This document shows positions 1 through 7,686 of a stretch of DNA of 10,901 nucleotides, piece after piece. Source of the stretch: Prevotella sp. CAG:924 (GTDB taxonomy: Bacteria > Bacteroidota > Bacteroidia > Bacteroidales > Bacteroidaceae); contig HF988507.1 in the NCBI GenBank assembly GCA_000431975.1, positions 1 through 10,901 of the forward strand. The letters are read 5' to 3'. Numbering within the stretch: the stretch's first letter is position 1; the number at the start of each line of letters is the position of its first letter. The notes under the pieces are model-generated. The model was given only the letters and a program-made list of their open reading frames with translations. It was not told where the DNA came from and searched no databases. A program made the position numbers and the translations under genes.

Positions 1-1
1 G

Positions 2-1819
2 AATCCTGCTGAAGGTGCTGTGAATGTGAAGGCAAAGCAGTTCTACGTCGACTTCAATGAGTTTATCAAGATAGAAAACGCTTCAGAAAACGTGATTGTT
101 TCACCGCCTCAGACAGAGGCACCGGAAATAAAATCTCAAGGAAAGAGAATTTCCATTAAGCTGGTCGATTCGCTTAAGGCTAATACAACCTATACCATCG
201 ATTTCTCTTCTTCTATTTCTGATAATAACGAAGGGAATCCGTTGGGTAACTATACCTATACTTTTTCCACAGGTAATAGGATAGATACTCTTGAGGTAGC
301 CGGGTATGTGATCAATGCTGAGACACTGGAGCCGGTGAAAGGTGTTTTGGTAGGACTGTATGACAATCTCAGCGACTCGGCTTTCTGCAAGTTGCCAATG
401 TTGCGTGTGGCGCGTACTGATTCTCGTGGTCATTTTATCGTTCGGGGTGTAGCACCCGGACGCTATCATATCTTTGCCTTGCAAGATCAGGATGGTGACT
501 ATCGCTATGGACAACGATCGGAGATGATGGGTTTTAGTGACCAAATTATCGAGCCTACGTTTAAAGACGATATCAGGCAGGATACTCTGTGGAAAGATTC
601 TCTGCGCATTATGAGCATTGATCGTGTGCATTATACCCATTTTCTTCCGGACGATGTTTGTCTGAGAGCGTTCAATGCTACGATTTCAACACGTTATCTT
701 TTAAAGAGCGAACGTCCTGACCCTCGTTATTTACTGCTCAATTACAGCTATCCAGACAGTGTGCTACCGACAATCAAAGGATTGAATTTTGATGCTACCG
801 ATGCGTTTCTTATAGAACGGCCTGTAGCAGGCAAGGACTCGCTCTTGTATTGGCTACGTGACACGGCACTTGTCAATCAAGATACTTTGCGTTTGTCGGT
901 CACGACATCGATTACCGATACGCTTGGTGTGTTGCGTCAGCAGACAGATACCCTTGAGTTTCTTTCCAAAGTGTCATACGCTCGCCGTCTGAAGGAACAG
1001 CAGAAAAAGATTGAAGAGTGGCAGAAAGATCAGGAGAAGAAGAAAAAACGCGGTGAGCCTTACGACTCGATCATGCCTCCCGAGGCATTGGCACTAAAAT
1101 TTGAGCCGTCTCAAAGCCTTGATCCCGATCAGAATATCACCATTACCAGCCCTACGCCACTTGAACCTGTTGATACGGGTATGATACATCTTTATTCGCA
1201 TCAGCAGAACGATTCGTTGTGGTATAAGGAGCCTTATGATCTTAGACGGTTGTCTGATATGACCTATGTGTTGAGGGCATCCTGGAGACCCGATATGGAA
1301 TATTCACTGGAAACGGATAGTGCAGCCTTTCGCGATATCTATGGAACAGTGACAAAGGCTCAGAAAATGGGACTGAAAGTGCCTGGTAATGATACCTATG
1401 CTTCATTGCTGATCACTATTAATGGAATGTCAGGGAAGCACCTGCTTGTCAATCTGCTTGATAAGAGCGGTAATGTGGTGAAGACGGATACGGTGGATAA
1501 CGGACAGGCCGAATTCTATTATCTTAAAGAAGGCGACTATTATGTTTCGCTTATCATCGATGCCAACCACAATGGAAAATGGGATACAGGCGACTATGAT
1601 CTCAAGCTCCAGCCCGAACAGGTGTATTTTTATCCGGAAAAGATCACATGCAAGGCAAAATGGGATATGACGGTGAGCTGGAATCCTACAGAAAAGCCAC
1701 TCTATCAGCAGAAACCCGCTGACATTACAAAACAGAAGGCTGATAAGGAAAAGAAAATACAGAACCGCAACGCACAGCGCGCTGCTAAATTAGGCATTCA
1801 ATATCTACCGCAAAAATAG
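2..1819 (+). CDS. Ig-like domain (SbsA-type) envelope protein, 5'-truncated
   Basis: The reading frame is open to the left edge (the six codons before the GTG at 20 read NPAEGA), so the gene begins outside the window and GTG 20 is not a credible start. The missing N-terminus probably carries a lipoprotein or Sec signal. The first ~90 residues resemble a bacterial Ig-like SbsA domain (Big_5): NPAEGAVNVKAK, then TTYTIDFSSSISDNNEGNPL. A carboxypeptidase regulatory-like beta-sandwich follows (GYVINAETLEPVKGVLVGLY through GVAPGRYHIFALQDQDGDYRYG). A charged, coiled-coil-like linker rich in Lys/Glu/Gln (about bases 985-1060) leads into further beta-rich segments. Near the C-terminus is an acidic loop, DANHNGKWDTGDYD, resembling a calcium-binding loop. 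The tail is Lys-rich. The protein is probably surface or periplasmic with a structural or adhesive role; the exact function is unknown. The DUF3108 gene starts 7 bp downstream, which suggests co-transcription. The family call is by recognition, not by search. Confidence 0.85.
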   Translation, partial: NPAEGAVNVKAKQFYVDFNEFIKIENASENVIVSPPQTEAPEIKSQGKRISIKLVDSLKANTTYTIDFSSSISDNNEGNPLGNYTYTFSTGNRIDTLEVAGYVINAETLEPVKGVLVGLYDNLSDSAFCKLPMLRVARTDSRGHFIVRGVAPGRYHIFALQDQDGDYRYGQRSEMMGFSDQIIEPTFKDDIRQDTLWKDSLRIMSIDRVHYTHFLPDDVCLRAFNATISTRYLLKSERPDPRYLLLNYSYPDSVLPTIKGLNFDATDAFLIERPVAGKDSLLYWLRDTALVNQDTLRLSVTTSITDTLGVLRQQTDTLEFLSKVSYARRLKEQQKKIEEWQKDQEKKKKRGEPYDSIMPPEALALKFEPSQSLDPDQNITITSPTPLEPVDTGMIHLYSHQQNDSLWYKEPYDLRRLSDMTYVLRASWRPDMEYSLETDSAAFRDIYGTVTKAQKMGLKVPGNDTYASLLITINGMSGKHLLVNLLDKSGNVVKTDTVDNGQAEFYYLKEGDYYVSLIIDANHNGKWDTGDYDLKLQPEQVYFYPEKITCKAKWDMTVSWNPTEKPLYQQKPADITKQKADKEKKIQNRNAQRAAKLGIQYLPQK

Positions 1820-1826
1820 AACGAAT

Positions 1827-2636
1827 ATGAAGAAATTGATCTTATTTCTGCTTCTAGCTATAGCGACGCTACAGGCTTCGGCACAGTGCACATTCAGAAA
1901 TACCGCCTTTAAATCGGGCGAGTTTATCTCTTATAATCTCTACTTCAACTGGAAGTTTGTATGGGTGAAGGCAGGAACAGCATCCATGTCGACTGTTGCG
2001 ACTACCTATCAAGGAAAGTCGGCCTATCGTACGAGTCTTATCACACGTGGTAGCAGTAAGGCTGATAAGTTTTTCCTGATGCGTGACACACTTCTCTGCT
2101 ATAACACCCAGAAAATGGAGCCTCTCTACTATCGAAAGGGAGCACGTGAGGGAAAACGTTACACAGTTGATCAAGTGTGGTACAGTTATCCGGGTGGCAA
2201 ATGTCATATCAAGCAGTGTCGGCAGCATAGCGACGGCAAGAAGACATGGAACCAGGAAACTCTTTCTTACTGCGTTTATGACATGATGAGCATCTATATG
2301 CGTGCCCGCTCGTTTGTTCCGACAAAGTGGAAGAACGGACAGCTTATTGACTTTCCCATTGCCGATGGCAAGAAGACTTACGCCGCACGGCTTCGCTATG
2401 AGGGAAAAGTAACCGTTAAGGCCGACAACGGGGTGAAATACCGGTGTCTGAAGCTGGCCTATATGGATAAGGATGATGATAGCAACAAATATAAGAAGAT
2501 AGTTGATTTTTTCGTCACTGATGATGAAAACCATCTTCCTATCCGTCTTGACATGCACTTGAAATTCGGTTATGCGAAGGCTTTCCTTACGCAAATGAAG
2601 GGAGTGCGTAATCCAATTACCAGTGTAGTGAAGTGA
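1827..2636 (+). CDS. Exported DUF3108 domain protein
   Basis: This is a 269-residue protein starting at an ATG 7 bp after the upstream stop codon. The N-terminus MKKLILFLLLAIATLQASAQ is a clear Sec signal peptide: a Lys pair, a hydrophobic core and an ASA-Q cleavage site near residue 19. The mature part has the DUF3108 pattern: an early F-x-S-G-E-x-I-S-Y-x-L-Y-F-N-W segment, an aromatic-rich middle (DQVWYSYPGG), and a late DFFVTDDENHLPIRLD segment followed by a glycine/aromatic strand. This is consistent with a beta-rich periplasmic protein. The family has no firmly established biochemical role, so no function is assigned. It is probably co-transcribed with the Ig-like protein and ends before the terminator at 2719-2755. 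No convincing Shine-Dalgarno is seen, as is usual in Bacteroidetes. Confidence 0.85.
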   Translation: MKKLILFLLLAIATLQASAQCTFRNTAFKSGEFISYNLYFNWKFVWVKAGTASMSTVATTYQGKSAYRTSLITRGSSKADKFFLMRDTLLCYNTQKMEPLYYRKGAREGKRYTVDQVWYSYPGGKCHIKQCRQHSDGKKTWNQETLSYCVYDMMSIYMRARSFVPTKWKNGQLIDFPIADGKKTYAARLRYEGKVTVKADNGVKYRCLKLAYMDKDDDSNKYKKIVDFFVTDDENHLPIRLDMHLKFGYAKAFLTQMKGVRNPITSVVK

Positions 2637-2718
2637 TCCGGTAGATCTTATGGGAGGAGCATTACAGATGTTGTTCCTTTTTATAGGAAAGAAGTAGGTA
2701 GAAGCCTATAATCAAAAT

Positions 2719-2755
2719 AAGGGCTGTGTTGTAAGTACGATGCAGCCCTTGTTTT
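2719..2755 (+). terminator. Rho-independent terminator after the DUF3108 gene
   Basis: An 8-bp perfect stem, AAGGGCTG (2719-2726) pairing with CAGCCCTT (2743-2750), closes a 16-nt loop. The right arm ends in TT and is followed by GTTTT. It lies 82 bp after the DUF3108 stop codon on the + strand, where the end of the two-gene unit is expected. Confidence 0.75.
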
Positions 2756-2852
2756 ATAATATCAAACTTAATGGTTTGGTAAGTTTGTGAAGATTCCTAA
2801 TAGATCATTAAGGATAAATTTTAGCTGGCAGTAATATTTTTAGTTAGGACAG

Positions 2853-2893
2853 AAATAAAAAAGGAGCTATGCTTGTTTTGACATAGCTCCTTT
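2853..2893 (-). terminator. Strong terminator after ispG
   Basis: A 12-bp perfect stem is formed by 2860-2871 (AAAGGAGCTATG) and 2882-2893 (CATAGCTCCTTT) with a 10-nt loop. Read on the - strand, the stem runs into six consecutive T residues (complement of 2857-2862), then A and TTT. It sits 46 bp beyond the ispG stop codon. On the + strand the stem is followed only by a short ATT, so it could also catch readthrough from the convergent unit, but its main direction is for ispG. Confidence 0.9.
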
Positions 2894-2939
2894 ATTCAGT
2901 ATTGCTTCATGATAATAAGAATATCATTTGTCCGAAGCA

Positions 2940-4877
2940 TTATTTTTCCTTATCCTTGTGTATGAGAGCCAGCAGGTGGTCTACAGCCTCATCCTCAGGG
3001 ATATTGTGTTCGACACATTCTTGTTTTCTGTACAGAGAAACACGATGAGGTCCAGCACCTACATATCCGTAGTCGGCGTCGGCCATCTCTCCAGGACCAT
3101 TGACAATGCAACCCATGATGCCTATCTTCAGTCCTTTCAAATCGGTAGTAGCGGCCTTGATGCGGGCTATGGTCTGGCGAAGGTCGTAGAGTGTACGACC
3201 ACATCCTGGACAAGATATATATTCTGTCTTTGTGGTACGCAACCGGGCAGCCTGCAGAATGGCGAAAGAGGTACTTTCCTGATCGGCTGACGACACATCA
3301 CCCTCATTCATTCCCCATATACCATCTGTGAGCCCATCCATCAATAGAGCCCCCATATCGGCTGCAAACTCGAGTTGGAATTCTTCCTTATCAGCCTTTA
3401 TCTTTTCAGCTTGGAGATCGGTTGGCTCATTGTCTTTGGACTTGTTCTGTCCGGCTTCTCCACCGATGTGGTACATCTGTGCGAAGATGACAGGATTGGT
3501 CAGACCGGCATTGGTCATTTCATGTACGAGGGCACGTTGGCATCCGAGACGGTTTTGATGGTTGCTCATGGCGATCACTACTACCTCTGGATGCTTCTTC
3601 AGCAATGTGATATATTCCTCAGCAGGAGTACCGAACTGAAGTACAAGGAATTTTAAAGGTGCCTCAAGTGAAGCTACAAAGGGAAGGGCTGTCACAGGGA
3701 AGATGGGGAACACATGTTCTACGTTCTTACCTGCTTTCAACGCTTCGGCATATACATTAAAATCGACAATGTAGTCACGGCCTTCTGCAGGTTCTTCCGG
3801 GAAGTGGGGACCTACATAGAGGTAATCGGCTTGTGGCTTGTCTTCTTCTGCAGTTACTGCCGATGCTTGTCCGTCGGTAGCAGTCAGTATGACGACAGGC
3901 ACGTTAGAGCCTCCAATGTTACGTACGGCTGTAGTTGTGCGTCGTTTAGGATGCAACCAGTTGAGCTTGTCGCAGATTTCTGCGGGAACAAGTTGATGAC
4001 CGGCTTTACGGCCGATATAGTCGACGAGATGTCGGGCAACGGGTATCTCAGCCTCCGGTTCTTCAGAGAGCGATACACGGATTGTGTCACCGAGGCCATC
4101 AGCTAGTAAGGCGCCTATGCCGACTGCACTCTTAATGCGTCCGTCTTCCCCTTCTCCTGCCTCTGTGACACCGAGATGTAGGGGATAGTGCATGTCTTCG
4201 CGATCCATAGTATCGACAAGCAGACGCACCGATTCGACCATCACGACAGTGTTGCTTGACTTGATGGAGATGACTACATCATCGAAATGCTCACGCTTGC
4301 AGATGCGCAGGAACTCCATGCAGCTTTCCACAATGCCTTGTGGTGTGTCACCATAGCGGTTGCGGATACGGTCGCTGAGTGAGCCGTGATTCACACCGAT
4401 GCGGATGGCAGTGTGATGCTCCTTGCAGATATTGAGGAAAGGCGTGAAGCGGTCGTCGAGTTTTTTCAGCTCGGCGGCATATTCTTCATCAGTATATTCC
4501 TGCTTGATGAATTTACGGGCCGGGTCAACATAATTACCGGGATTGATGCGTACCTTATCAACGATGGTAGCGGCTATGTCTGCTACATTAGGATTGAAGT
4601 GGACATCAGCTACAAGGGGCGTAGAGAAGCCGTGCTTGCGCAGCTCATCCTGAATAGGACCGAGGTTCTCGGCCTCACGTCGTCCCTGGGTAGTAAGGCG
4701 CACCAACTCACCACCGGCACGGATAATGCGTTCAGCCTGAGCTACGCAAGCTTCCGTGTCGTTGGTGTTTGTCGTGGTCATCGACTGGATACGCACGGGT
4801 GCATCGCTGCCCATGGTAAGGCGGCCGACATGCACGGGTGTTGTTTCCCGTCGATGATAGTTAAACAGGTCGATCAT
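2940..4877 (-). CDS. ispG: 4-hydroxy-3-methylbut-2-en-1-yl diphosphate synthase (GcpE/IspG), three-domain form
   Basis: IspG is a cytoplasmic iron-sulfur enzyme that reductively converts MEcPP to HMBPP, the penultimate step of the MEP isoprenoid pathway. The protein has 645 residues against about 370 in E. coli. The N-terminal TIM barrel (~1-300) shows the family segments GSDAPVRIQSMTTTNT (23-38), VADVHFNPNVAD (89-100) and VDKVRINPGNY (106-116). An extra domain (~310-520) is inserted before the Fe-S domain, the arrangement known from Bacteroidetes, Chlamydiae and plants. The C-terminal domain carries the 4Fe-4S cysteines in CPGCGRTLYDL (Cys556, Cys559) and GCIVNGPGE (Cys590), with Glu597 as the conserved acidic residue. 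All key residues seem intact. The start ATG shares its A with the purE stop codon (TAATG), which points to translational coupling. A strong terminator follows. Confidence 0.97.
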   Translation of the reverse strand: MIDLFNYHRRETTPVHVGRLTMGSDAPVRIQSMTTTNTNDTEACVAQAERIIRAGGELVRLTTQGRREAENLGPIQDELRKHGFSTPLVADVHFNPNVADIAATIVDKVRINPGNYVDPARKFIKQEYTDEEYAAELKKLDDRFTPFLNICKEHHTAIRIGVNHGSLSDRIRNRYGDTPQGIVESCMEFLRICKREHFDDVVISIKSSNTVVMVESVRLLVDTMDREDMHYPLHLGVTEAGEGEDGRIKSAVGIGALLADGLGDTIRVSLSEEPEAEIPVARHLVDYIGRKAGHQLVPAEICDKLNWLHPKRRTTTAVRNIGGSNVPVVILTATDGQASAVTAEEDKPQADYLYVGPHFPEEPAEGRDYIVDFNVYAEALKAGKNVEHVFPIFPVTALPFVASLEAPLKFLVLQFGTPAEEYITLLKKHPEVVVIAMSNHQNRLGCQRALVHEMTNAGLTNPVIFAQMYHIGGEAGQNKSKDNEPTDLQAEKIKADKEEFQLEFAADMGALLMDGLTDGIWGMNEGDVSSADQESTSFAILQAARLRTTKTEYISCPGCGRTLYDLRQTIARIKAATTDLKGLKIGIMGCIVNGPGEMADADYGYVGAGPHRVSLYRKQECVEHNIPEDEAVDHLLALIHKDKEK

Positions 4878-5383
4878 TAATTTGTCTTGAAATTATATTT
4901 CACTTCTTTCAGATCGGCGTTGGCTTTCTCGATCTTTTTGCCGAGTCCGGCCTTCCATGCTTCTACTTTGGCAGCAACTTCGGGATCACCGAGTGCGATC
5001 ATCTCAGCTGCGAGAATGGCAGCATTCTGTGCGCCGTTGACACCTACCGTTGCCACGGGGATGCCCGGTGGCATCTGGATGATGGAAAGCATGGCATCGA
5101 GACCGTCGAGCATGCCTTTAATAGGTACACCGATGACAGGCAGAGGTGTTGAGGCTGCGATGACGCCTGGCAGAGCGGCTGCCATGCCGGCACCGGCGAT
5201 GATCACCTTGATGCCACGCTCCTTGGCACCACGGGCGAACTGCTCCACAGCGTCGGGTGTACGGTGAGCTGACAGGGCATTGATCTCAAAGGGAATCTGC
5301 TGGTCGTCCAGCCACTTACAAGCTTTCTCCATGACGGGAAGGTCACTGGTCGAGCCCATGATAATGCTTACGATTGGTTCCAT
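4877..5383 (-). CDS. purE: N5-carboxyaminoimidazole ribonucleotide mutase
   Basis: PurE catalyses the N5-CAIR to CAIR rearrangement in de novo purine synthesis, in the cytoplasm. The 168-residue length is normal for the family. Visible motifs are the N-terminal IIMGSTSDLPVM (7-18), SAHRTPD (38-44) with His40 matching the catalytic His45 of the E. coli enzyme, GAGMAAALPGVIAA (64-77) and LPVIGVPIKG..DGLDAMLSIIQMPPGIPVATV. The ATG start at 5383 lies directly before the conserved first beta strand. The stop codon overlaps the ispG start by one base. The upstream gap to the PAP2 gene is 91 bp; I found no clear TAnnTTTG element or terminator there, so purE is either read through from rpoN or uses a promoter I cannot recognise. 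No purK is in the window. Confidence 0.96.
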   Translation of the reverse strand: MEPIVSIIMGSTSDLPVMEKACKWLDDQQIPFEINALSAHRTPDAVEQFARGAKERGIKVIIAGAGMAAALPGVIAASTPLPVIGVPIKGMLDGLDAMLSIIQMPPGIPVATVGVNGAQNAAILAAEMIALGDPEVAAKVEAWKAGLGKKIEKANADLKEVKYNFKTN

Positions 5384-5474
5384 TGTATTGTTTATTTAGA
5401 GTTATGAATTGAATGTGTGCGAAAATTTTCCTGTGTTGTTACGATTGTTGCGGACAGACGGTGCCTGTATTATC

Positions 5475-6119
5475 TTACACAATAATCCAGAAACTGGAGA
5501 TGAGTCCGATGAAGAAGCCGGCGATGACCTGCCCTAGTGAATGGGAGTGTAAGATCATACGGGCCGATCCTACCATTCCGGCAATGATCAGCAAGATACA
5601 GAACCATAGCATCGGATCGAAGTCGAAAAGGACAGAAAAGGCCAGCAGTGAACCTTCTACGCCGCCGATGGCCGCAGCATGCGTGGAGATTTTCCACCAT
5701 ACATTGATAATGGCACAGATGATCTGTATGATGAGTGCCACCATGAGGATGTTGGCCATGAATTGTGGCAGTCGTTGCATTGACATCACATAATAGCAGA
5801 AGAAGTAGCAAAGGATCGTGATGACATAAGGAATCATGCGGCGTTCTCTGCGCGAGATGTCTATTTTCGTCCAGCCTTGATAACGCCGATAGAGACGTAT
5901 GAGCAACGTAGGCAGGAGGATCGTGAATAGATAGGCCAACAGAAGCACCCAAAATTTATACTGCCATGGTAGGATGCTCATGTATGTGAAGATGAAAAGT
6001 GCTATCAGTCCAAGTATGGGCAGATAGAAAGGCGTGAAGATCATGCTGACGATGCGCGCCATGAGGATGATGTCTTTCTCTTTGAAGAGTGTAGGAGACT
6101 TCGTTTCTAGCTGTTGCAT
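5475..6119 (-). CDS. PAP2-family membrane phosphatase (PgpB-like)
   Basis: This is a 214-residue integral membrane protein with about six hydrophobic segments (for example ~20-47, 55-75, 97-113, 119-141, 157-180, 196-213). Loops between them carry PAP2-like motifs: RRERRMIP (90-97) resembling the basic first motif, KISTHAAAIGG (143-153) corresponding to the SGH motif with His147, and SARMILHSHSLGQVIAG (185-201) corresponding to SRxxxxxHxxxD with Arg187 and His193. The Asp that normally follows the third-motif His is Gln197 here. Such enzymes dephosphorylate lipid phosphates (phosphatidate, undecaprenyl diphosphate or phosphatidylglycerol phosphate) at the membrane; the substrate here cannot be told. 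It begins 9 bp after the rpoN stop codon, so co-transcription is very likely. Confidence 0.8.
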   Translation of the reverse strand: MQQLETKSPTLFKEKDIILMARIVSMIFTPFYLPILGLIALFIFTYMSILPWQYKFWVLLLAYLFTILLPTLLIRLYRRYQGWTKIDISRRERRMIPYVITILCYFFCYYVMSMQRLPQFMANILMVALIIQIICAIINVWWKISTHAAAIGGVEGSLLAFSVLFDFDPMLWFCILLIIAGMVGSARMILHSHSLGQVIAGFFIGLISSFWIIV

Positions 6120-6128
6120 AATGATGAT

Positions 6129-7640
6129 TTATTCTCTTCTTAGCCGTGCCGTGGGTATACCGAGTTGGTCACGGTATTTTGATACTGTGCGGCGCGCGAT
6201 GGGGAAGCCGAGCTTCTCCATACGTGCGGCGATCTCTTCGTCGCTTAGCGGCTTTTGCTTGTTTTCCTTGCTGACGACGTCTTTTAAGGCGATTTTAATT
6301 TTGCGTGTGGAAACATCCTCTCCCTCATCGGTCTTGTATCCGTCGGAGAAGAAGTAGCGGAGGGGAAAGGTACCCCAGGGAGTTTGGGCATGCTTTACAT
6401 TGGAGACACGCGAGATGGTGGAAATGTCGAGATGGGTTTTCTCGGCTATATCCTTGAGGATCATTGGCCGCAGATCGGCTTCGTCACCGCTTTGGAAAAA
6501 TTTTTTCTGCCAGTCGATGATGGCTTGCATGGTGATGTAAAGCGTGCGGCGTCGTTGCCGTATGGCCTCAATATATCCCTGTGCACGGTCGACTTTCTGT
6601 TTGGCATAGAGCAGTGCTTCCTTATCACGCCGGTTCATGGAACCCTTGTTTTGTTTGTAAGTGTCGACCATGTCGCAAAATTCGCGTGAGACCACCAGAT
6701 TGGGCACGTGTCCACGGTTGAGGGTGAAGGATACATTGCCGTCCTCATCAGTATCGATGATGAAGTCGGGGGTCACCTGTTGCAGATTTTTCCCTTCTGT
6801 CTCTCCAAGCGATGATCCGGGTTTGGGGTTGAGTTTGCGTATCTCATCGCGTACTTCCCTCACCTCGTCACCGGAGATGTGGAGGGCTGTGGCGATACGG
6901 TCCCAGTGCAAACGTATGAAGTTTTTGTATTGTTTTTCTATTACTTCCTGCATTAGGTCGCGCATGTGTCCTTTTGGCTTTCGGGCAATCTGTAACAAGA
7001 GACATTCCTGCAGTGAGCGCGCACCGATGCCGGCAGGATCGAAGGTCTGTAGCTTTTTGAGCAGTGTTCCCAAATGCTCTTCCGTCACGTCGATATACTC
7101 GTAGATAGCCAGTTCGTCGCAGATGGTGCTGAGGGGCTTACGCAGCCAGCCGTCTGTGTCGAGTGATCCGATGAGATATTCCATAATTTTATGATCCTGC
7201 TCGTTGAGGTCGAGAACACCGAGTTGTTCTTTCAAGCGGTCATAGAACGATGTAGTATCACCCCATACGCGTTCCTCTTCCTCTGCACCATTTGCATCGT
7301 GCTGCACAAGGCGGGAGTCAGCGGAGGGCATGTTGTCGTCACTCTCCAGATCGGAGAGAGCATTATCAAGGTCATCGCCTGTTGTCTCGTCGCTGTCATA
7401 GTCATCAGTGGCGTTGTCATCGTCTGGATTATTCTCTGTGGCACTCATTTCATTGTCATCGTCGTTATCACGTTTTTCTTCGAGAGCAGGGTTATCGTCC
7501 AGTTCAGCCGATATGTTCTGTTCCAGTTCGGCCAATGGCATCTCTAGCAGTTTCACTTCGAGCATTTGCTGCTGCGAGAGATGCTGCTGCTGTACCTGCT
7601 GCTGTGTCTGTGCTTGTGTCTGTATGAGTCGTTGTGCCAT
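6129..7640 (-). CDS. rpoN: RNA polymerase sigma-54 factor
   Basis: Sigma-54 directs RNA polymerase to -24/-12 promoters and needs AAA+ enhancer-binding activators for open-complex formation. At 503 residues the length is normal and all regions are present. Region I (1-54) is Gln-rich and ends in LLEMPLAELEQNISAELDDNPALE. Region II is a long, very acidic linker (~55-108, mostly Asp/Glu/Asn). The core-binding domain runs from about 125 to 310 (LIGSLDTDGWL, FDPAGIGARSLQECLLLQ). The helix-turn-helix is HLDISTISRVSNVK (403-416), followed by TPWGTFPLRYFF. The C-terminal RpoN box is ARRTVSKYRD (482-491). No activator gene is in the window. It starts 46 bp after the upstream 225-aa gene and is followed 9 bp later by the PAP2 gene. 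Confidence 0.97.
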   Translation of the reverse strand: MAQRLIQTQAQTQQQVQQQHLSQQQMLEVKLLEMPLAELEQNISAELDDNPALEEKRDNDDDNEMSATENNPDDDNATDDYDSDETTGDDLDNALSDLESDDNMPSADSRLVQHDANGAEEEERVWGDTTSFYDRLKEQLGVLDLNEQDHKIMEYLIGSLDTDGWLRKPLSTICDELAIYEYIDVTEEHLGTLLKKLQTFDPAGIGARSLQECLLLQIARKPKGHMRDLMQEVIEKQYKNFIRLHWDRIATALHISGDEVREVRDEIRKLNPKPGSSLGETEGKNLQQVTPDFIIDTDEDGNVSFTLNRGHVPNLVVSREFCDMVDTYKQNKGSMNRRDKEALLYAKQKVDRAQGYIEAIRQRRRTLYITMQAIIDWQKKFFQSGDEADLRPMILKDIAEKTHLDISTISRVSNVKHAQTPWGTFPLRYFFSDGYKTDEGEDVSTRKIKIALKDVVSKENKQKPLSDEEIAARMEKLGFPIARRTVSKYRDQLGIPTARLRRE

Positions 7641-7686
7641 AATTGTTAAATAGAGAGAAAAGGAGTTGTCGGTATACTCCGTCGTT

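Larger units (their letters stand above)
2637..2939. other. Convergent intergenic region with several hairpins
   Basis: This 303-bp gap lies between two convergent transcription units. I see no gene in it. Besides the two terminators listed separately it contains a 7-bp perfect inverted repeat, CAAACTT (2763-2769) / AAGTTTG (2781-2787), with no T tract. It also contains a nested structure just past the ispG stop codon: TGCTTC (2903-2908) with GAAGCA (2934-2939), enclosing ATGATA (2909-2914) with TATCAT (2922-2927). Confidence 0.6.

Noticed and set aside
101..640. 179-codon antisense reading frame inside the Ig-like gene
   Set aside because: The product resembles no family and lies wholly within a well-supported gene.
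1869..2594. 241-codon antisense reading frame covering most of the DUF3108 gene
   Set aside because: The opposite strand has an intact signal peptide and a recognisable family pattern; the antisense product is Cys/His/Leu-rich without any domain and no promoter was seen.
4386..4880. 164-codon + strand frame opposite ispG (and other frames opposite ispG, purE and rpoN)
   Set aside because: These mirror strongly conserved enzymes on the other strand; long antisense frames are common there by codon bias.
5224..5229. TGGCAC as a sigma-54 -24 element
   Set aside because: It lies inside purE and no TTGCW follows at the required five-base spacing, so it is a chance match.
7550..7622. CTG-like triplet-rich tract as a possible phase-variable microsatellite
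   Set aside because: The triplets are interrupted (CTG mixed with TGT and CGA), stay in frame, and encode the Gln-rich region I expected in Bacteroidetes sigma-54.
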